NCBI GenBank assembly: GCA_000720805.1
Contig: JODI01000057.1
Coordinates: 43,193-107,192 of the forward strand
Direction of reading: 5' to 3'
Length of the DNA stretch: 64,000 nt
Source of the DNA: Streptomyces violaceoruber
GTDB lineage: Bacteria > Actinomycetota > Actinomycetes > Streptomycetales > Streptomycetaceae
The notes below the pieces were generated by a model, which saw only the letters and a list, made by a program, of their open reading frames with translations, was not told the origin of the DNA and searched no databases. How positions within the stretch are numbered: the first letter of the stretch is position 1; each line of letters starts with the position of its first letter. Made by a program: the position numbers and the translations under genes. Positions 34,712 to 43,451 of this stretch are shown here, piece after piece.

Positions 34712-35345
34712 GTGCCGGTGGCGACCATCAAGACTACCGCCGGGAGGGGCTGCTCCTCGAGGGACGGGCGCTGAACCCGACCACGGTCGAGTACGACGAG
34801 GGGCACATCCAGCGGCTGCGTCTGATCCGTTCCCTCATCCAGCTCGGCGGGCTGTCCGTCGCCCGCACCCGGGAAGTGCTCGAAGCCGTCGAGCAGCCGC
34901 TGGACGCGTTCGAGACCTGGCCGTCGTCCACCACGCCCTGCCCGTTCCTGCCGCAGGGACGAGCGGGAAGGGTGGCGAGGACCATGCGGATGCCGCCGAC
35001 GAGGCGGCATCCGGCAGAGCCGTCGCGCGGGTCGAGGCCCTCGTCGAGAACATGGGCTGGCAGATCTCCGGCGCGTCAGCGCACCGCCCGGCACTCGCCG
35101 AAGGTCTCGCGGCGCTGAGCCGCCTCGGCACCGACTGCACGGCCGACGACCTCATCCCCTACGCACGGCTCGCCACCTCCACCGCGGACCTTGATTTCGC
35201 GCAGCTCGAAGGGATCGAGGACCAGATCGCCCTCGCCGAGCGGGCGGTGGTCCTCAGCGTGCTGTTCGATCCGGTCGTCAGGCTGCTGCGGCGCCCGGCC
35301 CAGGAGGACGCCAACCATCGCCGCCATGGTCGGCACGCGTGGGGG
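34712..35345 (+). pseudogene. MerR-family regulator with frameshifts
   Basis: After VATIK a base is missing, then YRREGLLLEGRALNPTTVEYDEGHIQRLRLIRSLIQLGG and LSVARTREVLEAVEQPLDAFE form the MerR helix-turn-helix. A second shift near 34915 leads to LAVVHHALPVP, ALVENMGWQISGASAHRP, LGTDCTADDLIPYARLATSTAD and AERAVVLSVLFDPVVRLLRR. With two single-base corrections a ~210-residue regulator would result. It may have been a local regulator of the SDR/hydrolase unit. Confidence 0.7.
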
Positions 35346-35482
35346 AGGGGGGAGTCGCCGGCGGAGAGTCCCAGGCGTGGTGCCGACGGGTCAGCGGCAC
35401 CGTGCTCGCGGGGTTCAGTGCACGGTGGCGGGTATCGGCGATGTCGGCGGTCGGCATGTCGGCCTCCTTGATACCGAACCGT

Positions 35483-35650
35483 GGGCGGCTCCACCAGCGC
35501 GGCGCTACTGACCACCGTCGCCTCATCGGCCGCGACCGACTACCTCTCGTCGCGCAAGCCGGGTCCACCGAGCGCGGTGGGCGATCACGGGCTCGCCCTC
35601 CGACGGCGCCAAAGGCGCATTCGGCATCGGAAGCGCCGAAAGGACAGCAC
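35483..35650. repeat. Two head-to-head fragments of the MFS exporter 3' end
   Basis: Plus-strand 35483-35571 reads GGSTSAALLTTVASSAATDYLSSRKPG, matching VGGSISTALLTTVASSAATDYLSSHKPG of the exporter at 25753-27252. The following 35580-35640 is the inverted copy of the extreme 3' end (minus-strand MPNAPLAPSEGEPVIAH versus MPNSPLAPSDGEPVIVH). Two neighbouring pieces of one gene have thus been joined in opposite orientations, and the stop codon was lost at the joint. Confidence 0.7.
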
Positions 35651-35804
35651 CGACGCCGCTCCTTCTCCCACGGAGATCCATCAGAAGGGCCCTGGCCCGG
35701 TCTGGAGATGATGCCTCGGCCTCATTGCGGCCGCGCTCTTCGGCTTGGGGTGACCCCCAGGGACGGCACCGCGTCCTGACGCCGTGGATCACCTCGGCAG
35801 ATTT

Positions 35805-35823
35805 TATAAACCGATCGGTTTCC
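35805..35823 (+). promoter_or_regulatory. TetR-type operator D
   Basis: TAAACCGATCGGTTTCC with the perfect 14-base core at 35808-35821. It lies 31 bases before the intact tetR start and is a single site, suggesting autorepression. The sequence from here to the ATG is repeated, with changes, at 39226-39274. Confidence 0.7.
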
Positions 35824-35853
35824 GATGGGCTGGAATCGAGCTAACCTCGCAAT

Positions 35854-36420
35854 ATGACCAGTGAGGCGAAGTCAAGCTCCCGAGCGCGGCTGCTGGAGGC
35901 GGCGGCCACGCTCACCTATCGAGACGGTGTCGGCATCGGCGTCGATGCGCTGTGCAGGGCGGCGGGGGTGTCGAAGCGCTCCATGTATCAGCTGTTCGAG
36001 AGTAAGGGTGAGCTGCTGGCGGCGGGCCTGGAGGAACGTGCCGCCGACTATGTGGCGACGCTCCTGCCCGCGGCCGACGGCCGTTCACCCCGTGAGCGGA
36101 TCCTGCACGTCTTCGAGCAGCTCGAATCACAGGCGGGTGCACCCGACTTCCAGGGTTGCCGGTATCTCGCGGTGCAGATCGAGCTCAAGGATCAGAGCCA
36201 CCCTGCGAGCCAAGTGGCCCACGGGGTCAAGGAGAATCTGACAGCCTTCTTCCGCGCCGAGGCCGAGCGGGGAGGGGCGAGCGCCCCGGACCTGTTGGCC
36301 CGGCAGCTGATCCTGGTCTTCGACGGCGCCAGCGCTCGCGCGGGAATCAAGGCCGACACGCCGGCGGGGCTTATCGCTCCCACGGTGACCGCCCTGCTCG
36401 ATGCGGCGGAAATGCGCTGA
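35854..36420 (+). CDS. TetR-family transcriptional regulator (likely master of the AAACCGATCGGTTT sites)
   Basis: 188 residues. The helix-turn-helix is RARLLEAAATLTYRDGVGIGVDALCRAAGVSKRSMYQLFESKGELL (residues ~9-55). The C-terminal ligand domain has GCRYLAVQIELKDQSHPASQVAHGVKENLTAFF and ends DAAEMR. It is the only complete member of three TetR paralogues in the window. An operator just before its start and the same site at five other promoters make it the probable repressor of the exporter, NmrA-like, SDR/hydrolase and iron-sulphur/membrane genes. The ligand is unknown. Confidence 0.88.
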   Translation: MTSEAKSSSRARLLEAAATLTYRDGVGIGVDALCRAAGVSKRSMYQLFESKGELLAAGLEERAADYVATLLPAADGRSPRERILHVFEQLESQAGAPDFQGCRYLAVQIELKDQSHPASQVAHGVKENLTAFFRAEAERGGASAPDLLARQLILVFDGASARAGIKADTPAGLIAPTVTALLDAAEMR

Positions 36421-36565
36421 CGTAGCGCGCGTGCGAGCACTCCCTGGGGCGGATGCACCCGCCGAAGGTGACGTCGGCCTCCGGCGGCACCCGGCCGGTG
36501 CGCGACCCTACGTAACGTCGCCCGGCCGGCTCCCGCCGAGAGGCAAGTGGGGTGGCCTCTCGGGC

Positions 36566-36614
36566 TTGCGATCGGAAACCGATCAGTCTACGGTGATAAA
36601 ACTGATCGGTTTCC
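36566..36614 (+). promoter_or_regulatory. TetR-type operator E (two sites)
   Basis: TTGCGA (36566-36571), GGAAACCGATCAGTCTAC (36574-36591) and AAAACTGATCGGTTTCC (36598-36614). A -10-like TACGGT lies 17 bases from TTGCGA. It drives the QueG/RdhA-like gene at 36659 and the coupled membrane protein. Confidence 0.65.
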
Positions 36615-36658
36615 CGCCGTGGGGCGGGTCTCACGACGAGACTCACGAGGAGTGCCGG

Positions 36659-37786
36659 ATGACGACCCCCGCGCACGACACCGAGGGGCAGTCGGCGGAA
36701 CCGAGGCTGCCGGCGAAGCTGGCCGCTCACCCGTCGGTGCGGGCTGTGCTCGCCCGGCGCAGGGCCGGTGACGCGGTGAGACCGCCGACGGTGATCGACG
36801 CGGCCTGGCTGCGCGAGCTGTGCCTCTCGGCCGGCGCGGACGACGCCGCCGCGGTCAGCCTGGACCACCCCGACCTGGCCGGCGAGCGCGAGTACGCACA
36901 GTCCGCGCTGCCCGGCACCCGCACCCTGATCGCCATGGCGGTCCGGATGAACCGCGACAACTGCCGCTCCCCGGCCCGCAGCGTGGCCAACCAGGAGTTC
37001 CACCAGGCCGACGAGCAGGCCAACCACGCCGCCCGCAGCGTCACCCGGGCACTGCAGGACGCCGGATACCGCGCACTCAACCCGTCGGTCGGCTTCCCGC
37101 AGGAGATGGACCGCTTCCCCAGGGAGCGGATCTGGGTGGTGGCGCACAAGACGGTCGCCGTGGCCGCCGGACTCGGCGTGATGGGCCTGCACCGCAACGT
37201 CATCCACCCGAAGTTCGGCAGTTTCATCCTGCTCGTCACCGTCCTGGTGGACGCGGAGGTCGGCGAGTACGGACAGAAGCTGGACTACAACCCGTGCATC
37301 GACTGCAAGTTGTGCGTCGCCGCCTGCCCGGTCGGCGCCATCGCCAAGGACGGCGCCTTCGACGCGCTGGCATGCACCACGCACAACTACCGCGAGTTCA
37401 TGAGCGGGTTCACCGACTGGGCGCAGACCGTGGCCGACAGCGAGGACGCCGCCGACTATCGCTCGCGGGTCACTGATTCCGAGAGCGCCTCCATGTGGCA
37501 GAGCCTGAGCTCGCCCCCCGGCTACAAGTCCGGCTACTGCCTTGCCGTCTGCCCCGCCGGCGAGGACGTCCTGGGCCCGTACCTGGATGACCGCAAGTCG
37601 TTCATGGACACCGTCCTGCGACCGCTCCAGGACAAGCAGGAAACCCTGTACGTCCTGCCGGGATCCCACGCGCAGGAGTACGCAAAGCGCCGTTTCCCCC
37701 ACAAGCCCGTCAAGGAAGTCACCGGTGGTTGGCATCCTCCGGCGAAACGTTCCGCGTCCCCCGACCGAGAGACACGTACGTCATGA
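36659..37786 (+). CDS. QueG/reductive-dehalogenase-like double [4Fe-4S] protein
   Basis: 375 residues. The N-terminal half has GTRTLIAMAVRMNRDNCRS, and HKTVAVAAGLGVMGLHRNVIHPKFGSFILLVTVLVD resembles the corrinoid-binding region of epoxyqueuosine reductase and reductive dehalogenases. Two ferredoxin-type clusters follow, CIDCKLCVAACPVGAI and CLAVCPAGED (the second lacking the usual first two cysteines in tight spacing). No Tat signal, so cytoplasmic. The ATG has GAGGAG eight bases upstream, and the stop overlaps the next gene by four bases. A TetR-type operator pair precedes it. Reduction of a xenobiotic or quinone is possible; the reaction is not known. Confidence 0.75.
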   Translation: MTTPAHDTEGQSAEPRLPAKLAAHPSVRAVLARRRAGDAVRPPTVIDAAWLRELCLSAGADDAAAVSLDHPDLAGEREYAQSALPGTRTLIAMAVRMNRDNCRSPARSVANQEFHQADEQANHAARSVTRALQDAGYRALNPSVGFPQEMDRFPRERIWVVAHKTVAVAAGLGVMGLHRNVIHPKFGSFILLVTVLVDAEVGEYGQKLDYNPCIDCKLCVAACPVGAIAKDGAFDALACTTHNYREFMSGFTDWAQTVADSEDAADYRSRVTDSESASMWQSLSSPPGYKSGYCLAVCPAGEDVLGPYLDDRKSFMDTVLRPLQDKQETLYVLPGSHAQEYAKRRFPHKPVKEVTGGWHPPAKRSASPDRETRTS

Positions 37787-39081
37787 GTGGCATTCCCCCC
37801 TTCCGAGTCCTGCGCGCCAAGCCTCTGTGGATCGCCAACGGCGTCATCACGGGCGTACTCGCGCTGCTGTTCACCGTGTTCTACGTCGGCGCCAACATCG
37901 ATCCCGTCGATCACATGACCAAGCTGCCCGTCGGCCTGGTCAACGCCGACAAGGGAGCAGCCGTCGGCGGAAGGCAGGTCAACCTGGGGACAGGGATCAC
38001 CGAGTCGATCAAGAAGTCCGCCGTGAGCGGGGACAGGATCGACTGGAAGGTGATGGACGAGAAGGAGATGAGGGAGGAGCTCGGCAAGGGCAAGCTGTTC
38101 GGCGCGCTCGTCGTGCCGGCCGACTTCACTGCCTCCGCCACCGCGCTGACCGGCACCGCGGCCATCGGGACCCCGGTTCGCCCGACGCTGACGGTGCTGA
38201 CCAACCAGTCCGCGGGAAGCATCGGCTCCGGTCTGGCTCGGACGGCGACGACCCAGGCGGCTGAGAACGCCTCGCTCCAGGTGGGCAAGGAGCTGACCGC
38301 CCAGACGGGCGCCCGGCAGGCGAAGCTGCCCGCCGCGGCCCGCCTCCTCCTCGCCGACCCGGCCGCCGTCACGGTCGAGGACGGCCATCCCCTCGGCTCG
38401 CACAGCGGCCTGGGCCTGACGGCGTTCTACTACGCACTCACCCTGGTGGTCTGCGGCATGCTCTCCGCCAACGTCATCAGCGGCCAGGTCGACCACGCCC
38501 TCGGCTACACCCACAACGACATGGGCCCGCTGCGCCTCAACCGCCCGCTGATCCGGGCGACCCGGGTCCAGACACTCGCCATCAGCAGCACCCTCATGGC
38601 CGGACTGTCCCTGCTGATGGGCACCCTGGTCATGGCCGGCGCGGTCGGCATCATGGGCATGGACGCCGCCCACCTGTCGCTGCTGTGGCTGTACTCGGTG
38701 TGCGCCATCGCCGTCACCGGCATCGGCGCACTCACCCTCCTGGCGGTCTTCGGCACGCCCGGCATGCTGGTGGTCACGCTGGTCTTCATCGGGATGGCGG
38801 TACCCACGGCCGGTGCCACCACCCCCATCGAGGCCCTGCCCGGCTTCTACCGCTTCCTCGCCGAGTTCGAGCCGCTGCGCCAGCTCACCGGCGGCCTCCG
38901 CTCGATCCTCTACTACGACGCCCAGGGCGACGCCGGACTGACGCGAGGCTGGGTGATGATGGCCGTCGGCCTCGCGGTGGCCACGCTGTTCGGCTTCGGC
39001 GTGACGGGCTGGTACGACCGCAAGGGACTGCACCGCATCCCGGTCGAGACGAAGCCCGGCAAGACCGCCGTCCCGGCGTAA
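37783..39081 (+). CDS. YhgE/ABC-2-like integral membrane protein
   Basis: 432 residues. One N-terminal membrane helix (LWIANGVITGVLALLFTVFYVGA) is followed by a ~200-residue external domain with VGLVNADKGAAVGG and LFGALVVPADFTASATALTG, as in YhgE/Pip and DUF3533 proteins. At least five C-terminal helices follow (LTAFYYALTLVVCGMLSA to MMAVGLAVATLFGFGV). Such proteins resemble ABC-2 permeases without their ATPase. Translation is coupled to the iron-sulphur protein (ATGA overlap), so the two act together or are needed under the same inducer. Confidence 0.83.
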   Translation: MSGIPPFRVLRAKPLWIANGVITGVLALLFTVFYVGANIDPVDHMTKLPVGLVNADKGAAVGGRQVNLGTGITESIKKSAVSGDRIDWKVMDEKEMREELGKGKLFGALVVPADFTASATALTGTAAIGTPVRPTLTVLTNQSAGSIGSGLARTATTQAAENASLQVGKELTAQTGARQAKLPAAARLLLADPAAVTVEDGHPLGSHSGLGLTAFYYALTLVVCGMLSANVISGQVDHALGYTHNDMGPLRLNRPLIRATRVQTLAISSTLMAGLSLLMGTLVMAGAVGIMGMDAAHLSLLWLYSVCAIAVTGIGALTLLAVFGTPGMLVVTLVFIGMAVPTAGATTPIEALPGFYRFLAEFEPLRQLTGGLRSILYYDAQGDAGLTRGWVMMAVGLAVATLFGFGVTGWYDRKGLHRIPVETKPGKTAVPA

Positions 39082-39223
39082 CGGCAGGTCACCCAGGACG
39101 GGCCACTCCTCGGAGTGGCCCCGGTGTGTGTCACCCTGCCGGGGACGACAGGCGCGCACACCCTCATGGCTCGGCGGCGACCCTTCCCCCAGGCCGTCGC
39201 CGAGCCCCTGTCCGGAACCCACT

Positions 39224-39241
39224 GGAAACCGATCGGTTTTC
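39224..39241 (+). promoter_or_regulatory. TetR-type operator F
   Basis: GGAAACCGATCGGTTTTC, then about 30 bases to an ATG. The stretch to the ATG is similar to the intact tetR promoter at 35805-35854 (both contain TAACCTCGC). It is the promoter of the truncated TetR copy. Confidence 0.65.
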
Positions 39242-39271
39242 ATTTTCTCCGCTTCGGGTTAACCTCGCGAT

Positions 39272-39330
39272 ATGACCACCGAAGTGAAACTCAGCCCCAG
39301 GGAGCGACTGCTGGAGGCGGCGGCCACAGG
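39272..39330 (+). pseudogene. TetR N-terminal fragment
   Basis: MTTEVKLSPRERLLEAAAT matches the first 19 residues of the intact TetR (MTSEAKSSSRARLLEAAAT), then diverges into GVLTRS and non-TetR sequence. With its promoter it is a duplicated 5' end. The remaining ~300 bases to the next gene hold two direct copies of CCTCTGACTG-CTCCGA (39393, 39451) and no gene. Confidence 0.7.
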
Positions 39331-39626
39331 AGTCCTGACCCGTTCGACACCGCCCCGGCCTTGGCCGACTCGGGGCCGAACAGAGGGCCATTGCCTCTGA
39401 CTGGCTCCGAGCATCCCGGGTCGAATCGGGGTCGAGTCAGAGCGGTTTCCTCTGACTGCCTCCGATCGCCTCTGCAACCCGACCTAGCAGGTCACAGCCG
39501 ATCCGGCCCATATAAGCGCAGGTCAGACGGGTGCGTCAGAAATACCTGGGCGTACAGCCCGACTCGTCCGCCCGTACCGTCCTCCGAGCTGATCGTGTTG
39601 TCAGTCCCACCTGTCATCATCCCGCC

Positions 39627-42170
39627 ATGTTGTACGACGCCTTGGTGGCCGAATCCCGTAGGAACGACTCGCTCGACGACGTAAGGGCCGCCGCGCTCCA
39701 CCGCGTCCGCTGGCTCGTCGACCTCCTGGAAGGCCAGCGGACCGAGTTCCGCCGTTTCATGGGCCACGAGCACCGGCGATCCAGGGCGGCGGGCGCGGCG
39801 ACCCAGGCCGAGATCGACGGGCGGCTCGCAGCCTGCGCGGACGAGGAGGGCAGGGCCGCGGTCCTGTGCCTCATGATGGCCGACCGCTTCGACAACACGA
39901 GCTATTGGCAGTACGACGCCGAGATCGGGCCCCTGATCGCGCGGGTGCGCGGCTGGACACCCGACGAGGTCGCCGTGATGCTGCTCCGCGCCACCGAGTA
40001 CGCCATGGGCTACCGGTTCGCCCATGCGCTGGGGCTCGTGCTGAACGCCGTCGACCAGCTCGACGCCGACGGCCGCCGTGCGGTCACGCCCTGGCTGCGG
40101 CACGCCCACACGCAACTCATGGACACCACTGTCGAGGCACGCCTGCGCACGTCGCTCGTCCAGCGACTCCGCGCGCTGCTCGCGAGCGTGGACGAGGCGC
40201 ACATCCCCGAGGGACTCATCCCCGCAGACGCTCCCTGGGCCGCCCCGCTGAGGGACCGTGCTAAGACCTCACCGACACCCGAACTGGCGTGCCTCGTACG
40301 GCACTTGGTGAGCCTTTCGGGACCGCGTCCCACGCAGAAGTGGCGGGGGACGTGCCTCGAACTCGCGGACGCGGCGTCGGCGCGGGACGTCGTGGCCGAT
40401 GTCCTGCGGTCACTGGCCGGTGACGAGGTGCTGTGCAGCACGGGAAGCGGTGCGCACACCGCCTGGATCCACGGCGATCACCACTACCACTACGTCGTCC
40501 ACCAGAACGACGGGGACCTGGCGCGCGGCGTCGTCTGGGCCGCCGCGCTGACCGGCGGCCCGGCCGCGGTGCGACACCTCGGCGCACTCGCTCTACGGAC
40601 CGGCGGCCAGGGAAACGGCGTGATCGAGGACCTCAAGCTCGCGGGCGCGGCGATCAACGCGCTGGCCGAGACCGACGATCCGGCCTCGCTGGACACCCTG
40701 TGGCGATTGCGGTCCCAGATCAAGCACCGGGCTCTGCGCAAGCAGCTCGACACCGCGCTGGTGACGGCAGCCGGCAAGCAGGGCATCACGGCAGGGCAGC
40801 TCATCGAGCGCAGCGTGCCGGACCACGGCCTGGCGCCGGACGGCTCGCTGGAACGGGAGTTGGGCGAACACCGGGTACGGGTGGCGATCGAGGACGCGAC
40901 GACCGTACGGCTCACCTTCACCCGCCCCGACGGAGGGACCACCCGCACCGCTCCGGCGGCCGTGAAGGACGGCTTCCCGGACGAGCTCCGGGAGTTGAAG
41001 GCCCTGGCCAAGGAGGTGCGGGGCACGCTGTCGGCCGAACGGGCCCGCGTAGAGGCGCTGATGTCGGCCGGCCGCGAGTGGCCGTACGACGAGTGGTGCC
41101 GCTACTACCGCGACCATCCGGTCACCGGGGTTCTCGCCCGCGGCCTGATCTGGGAGTTCCGCGACGTCGGGAACGCTGACGGCGAGTGGCATGCGGTGGC
41201 ACCGGCACCGATGGCGGAACCGCCCGGCGAGCCCGAGCGCGGCGTCCCCCGCGATGGCGGTCGCGCCCGCGTCCGGCTGTGGCATCCCATCCGGGCGTCG
41301 GCGGACGAGATCAGGGCGTGGCGGGAGCGGCTCGTCGCCGAGCGGCTGCGACAGCCGTTCAAGCAGGCCTTCCGGGAGATCTACCTTCTCACCCCGGCGG
41401 AGGAGGAGACCGGCGTCTACTCCAACCGGTTCGCCGCCCACATCGTCCACTACCCGCAGCTCTACGCGCTGTTCAAGGAACGCGACTGGCAGGCCAACTT
41501 CCTCGGCCGCCACGACGGCGGCTACGACGGAAAGGCGCGGACCGAGTTCGGCGACGGCGACTGGCGGGCCTGCTTCCACCACGAGCCCGCCGCGGACGAC
41601 GACAACGGCGGCTACGCGCCGGAGCACGCCGCGACGGACCAGGTCCGCTTCGAGCGACGCGAGGGCAGACGCTGGCGGGAGGTACCGCTGACGGAGGTGC
41701 CCCCGCTGGTGTTCAGCGAGGCGATGCGCGACGTGGACCTCTTCGTCGGCGTGACCTCGATCGCCGCCGATCCCGACTGGACCGACCGGGGCGAGGACCG
41801 CCACGCCGCGTACTGGCGCACGGCCACGTTCGGCGCGCTGACGGCGAGCGCCGAGGTCCGCCGCGAGACGCTGGAACGGATCCTGCCACGCCTGAAGATC
41901 GCCGGCCGGTGCTCGCTCGACGGCCGCTTCCTGGTGGTCCGGGGCGACCTGACGACGTACCGGATCCACCTGGGCTCGGCCAACATCCTCATGGAACCCG
42001 ACGACGCCTACCTGTGCATCGTCCCGGCGCGGCGCTCGGGGGACGGCAAGGTGTTCCTGCCGTTCGAGGACGAACGGCTCTCCTTGATCCTCAGCAAGGC
42101 GTTCCTGCTGGCCGCAGACACCAAGATCACCGACGAGACCATCCTCCACCAGATCAAGCGAGGTGCCTGA
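39627..42170 (+). CDS. DUF4132 domain protein
   Basis: 847 residues. The N-terminal ~300 residues are helical. The C-terminal ~270 residues form the DUF4132 domain: RLWHPIRASADEIRAWRERLVAERLRQPFKQAFREIYLLTPAEEETGVYSNRFAAHIVHYPQLYALFKERDW, ATFGALTASAEVRRETLERILPRLKIAGRCSLDGRFLVVRG, and a tail with LSLILSKAFLLAADTKITDETILHQIKRG. The family is related to the MolR/WGR group and is of unknown biochemical role. The start at 39627 was chosen because earlier codons are out of character; the ribosome site is weak. The next gene starts on its stop codon (TGATG). Confidence 0.85.
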   Translation: MLYDALVAESRRNDSLDDVRAAALHRVRWLVDLLEGQRTEFRRFMGHEHRRSRAAGAATQAEIDGRLAACADEEGRAAVLCLMMADRFDNTSYWQYDAEIGPLIARVRGWTPDEVAVMLLRATEYAMGYRFAHALGLVLNAVDQLDADGRRAVTPWLRHAHTQLMDTTVEARLRTSLVQRLRALLASVDEAHIPEGLIPADAPWAAPLRDRAKTSPTPELACLVRHLVSLSGPRPTQKWRGTCLELADAASARDVVADVLRSLAGDEVLCSTGSGAHTAWIHGDHHYHYVVHQNDGDLARGVVWAAALTGGPAAVRHLGALALRTGGQGNGVIEDLKLAGAAINALAETDDPASLDTLWRLRSQIKHRALRKQLDTALVTAAGKQGITAGQLIERSVPDHGLAPDGSLERELGEHRVRVAIEDATTVRLTFTRPDGGTTRTAPAAVKDGFPDELRELKALAKEVRGTLSAERARVEALMSAGREWPYDEWCRYYRDHPVTGVLARGLIWEFRDVGNADGEWHAVAPAPMAEPPGEPERGVPRDGGRARVRLWHPIRASADEIRAWRERLVAERLRQPFKQAFREIYLLTPAEEETGVYSNRFAAHIVHYPQLYALFKERDWQANFLGRHDGGYDGKARTEFGDGDWRACFHHEPAADDDNGGYAPEHAATDQVRFERREGRRWREVPLTEVPPLVFSEAMRDVDLFVGVTSIAADPDWTDRGEDRHAAYWRTATFGALTASAEVRRETLERILPRLKIAGRCSLDGRFLVVRGDLTTYRIHLGSANILMEPDDAYLCIVPARRSGDGKVFLPFEDERLSLILSKAFLLAADTKITDETILHQIKRGA

Positions 42171-42659
42171 TGGCCACCGTGACGTTCCGGGACGAGACCG
42201 CGACGGGCAAGCCGCTCACCGACTGGGAGGTCGCCGGACTGCCCGAACAGATGCCCGTCCGGCAGCTGAGCAGGCTCCGGATCCGCGAGGAGGCCGCCCG
42301 CCACAACACCCGCCCCAGCGACCGCTTCAACGGCCTCGTCCGCCCCGACGACGCCGAGACGGACCTGAACGGCTACCGCCTGCGCGAGCCCCGCCGCATC
42401 GACTGGCAGCACCAGGCCGAGATCGCCGAGCGCGCCTTCCTGAGCAACGGGGTTCTTCGTGCTGGCCGGCGAGCGTCAGGTCGTGGATCTCGACGAAGTC
42501 GTGGATCTCTCGGCCGATCCCGACCTGGTCTTCATCAAGCTGATCGCGCTCGTTGGCGGCTGGGACCTGTCGATGATCGCCTCCTTCCCCAGCGGCTGTG
42601 CAGTCCACATCCATCCACCATCAGCGTGCCGCCTCCGGAGACGTGACAGTCCGAATTGA
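42170..42659 (+). pseudogene. Small partner of the DUF4132 protein, frameshifted at a G run
   Basis: The start ATG shares a base with the previous stop. The product begins MATVTFRDETATGKPLTDWEVAGLP, with RLRIREEAARHNTRPSDRFNG and LREPRRIDWQHQAEIAERAFLSNG. At a GGGG run near 42449 the frame shifts by one. The continuation in the other frame, FFVLAGERQVVDLDEVVDLSADPDLVFIKLIALVGG, is clearly the same protein. Either one G too many is real, giving a truncated product, or it is a homopolymer read error. The end beyond LVGG overlaps the convergent ATPase gene. Confidence 0.65.
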
Positions 42660-43115
42660 GGACTGAGCGGAGGCGGCGGTTACACCTCTCGTGGGGCAGG
42701 GCAGTGGGATCTCCGCCCACACGACCTTGCCGGACGGCAGCCATGGTTCGGTGCCCCACCGTGCTGCCAGCGCATCGATGAGGATCAGTCCGCGGCCGCT
42801 CTCATCGCCGGGGTGCGCGCTACGACGGGGGAGGGGTCGGCGGTCGCCTCGCGGGTCGGCGACTTCGATACGGAGCGTGTCCGAAGGTTCGACAGCGAGG
42901 GTGAGTCTGAAACCGCGTCCTTTCACGAACCCATGCGTGACCGCATTCGTCGCCGACTCGGCGACGACCAGCGCCACGGATTCGCTCACCTCGCAGCTGG
43001 GTGGCCAGTCCCACTCGCTGAGCTGATGCACAGCCAGGAGCCGGGCAAGGCGGGCGCCGCGAGGCGTGGCGCTGTAGAGCCGGGTGAACCGTCGGGTGGA
43101 GATTTCTGACTTCAT
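42621..43115 (-). CDS. Anti-sigma-like histidine-kinase-type ATPase (RsbW family)
   Basis: 164 residues. VALVVAESATNAVTHGF is the N-box, DTLRIEVADPRGDRRPLP the G1-like box, and GDESGRGLILIDALAARWG the G2 box of the GHKL ATPase fold. Free-standing proteins of this type (very common in Streptomyces) act as anti-sigma factors or serine kinases. No dedicated sigma or antagonist gene is next to it. The C-terminal Ala/Ser tail is not conserved. Confidence 0.82.
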   Translation of the reverse strand: MKSEISTRRFTRLYSATPRGARLARLLAVHQLSEWDWPPSCEVSESVALVVAESATNAVTHGFVKGRGFRLTLAVEPSDTLRIEVADPRGDRRPLPRRSAHPGDESGRGLILIDALAARWGTEPWLPSGKVVWAEIPLPCPTRGVTAASAQSSIRTVTSPEAAR

Positions 43116-43451
43116 GTCACTGAGCGTGGCCGCCCCGCTCTACCCTGACCAGGAAGTCTCTCGGTACGCAGGGTGGGTGTACCGGCACGGACGGTGCCCT
43201 GTGCGGGGTGTCGGCCGTCACCTCGTGAAGTGAGCGCGACAGCAGAGCGGGTGCTGGGATGACGGCAACGGAGCCGCAGGAGACGTACGACGAAGGCGAC
43301 CAGGCGAGCGACCTGAACCGAGCAATGAGCAATGCTCAGGACCTGTGGATCGGTCTTCGGGATGGGACGCGAAGGGCGTACCTTCCCGAATGATCCTGTG
43401 ATGGTCACCGAGTAGGCCCGCGTTCGCAGCGCGGGTCGGGAAGGCGCGCCC

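Noticed and set aside
37534..39243. Minus-strand frame opposite the YhgE-like protein
   Set aside because: It is a shadow frame; the plus-strand product has clear membrane helices and translational coupling.
39392..39470. Possible tRNA-like or attachment-site sequence (GGGTCGAATCGGG)
   Set aside because: The T-arm-like string is not accompanied by an acceptor stem, anticodon arm or CCA, and only two short direct repeats are present.
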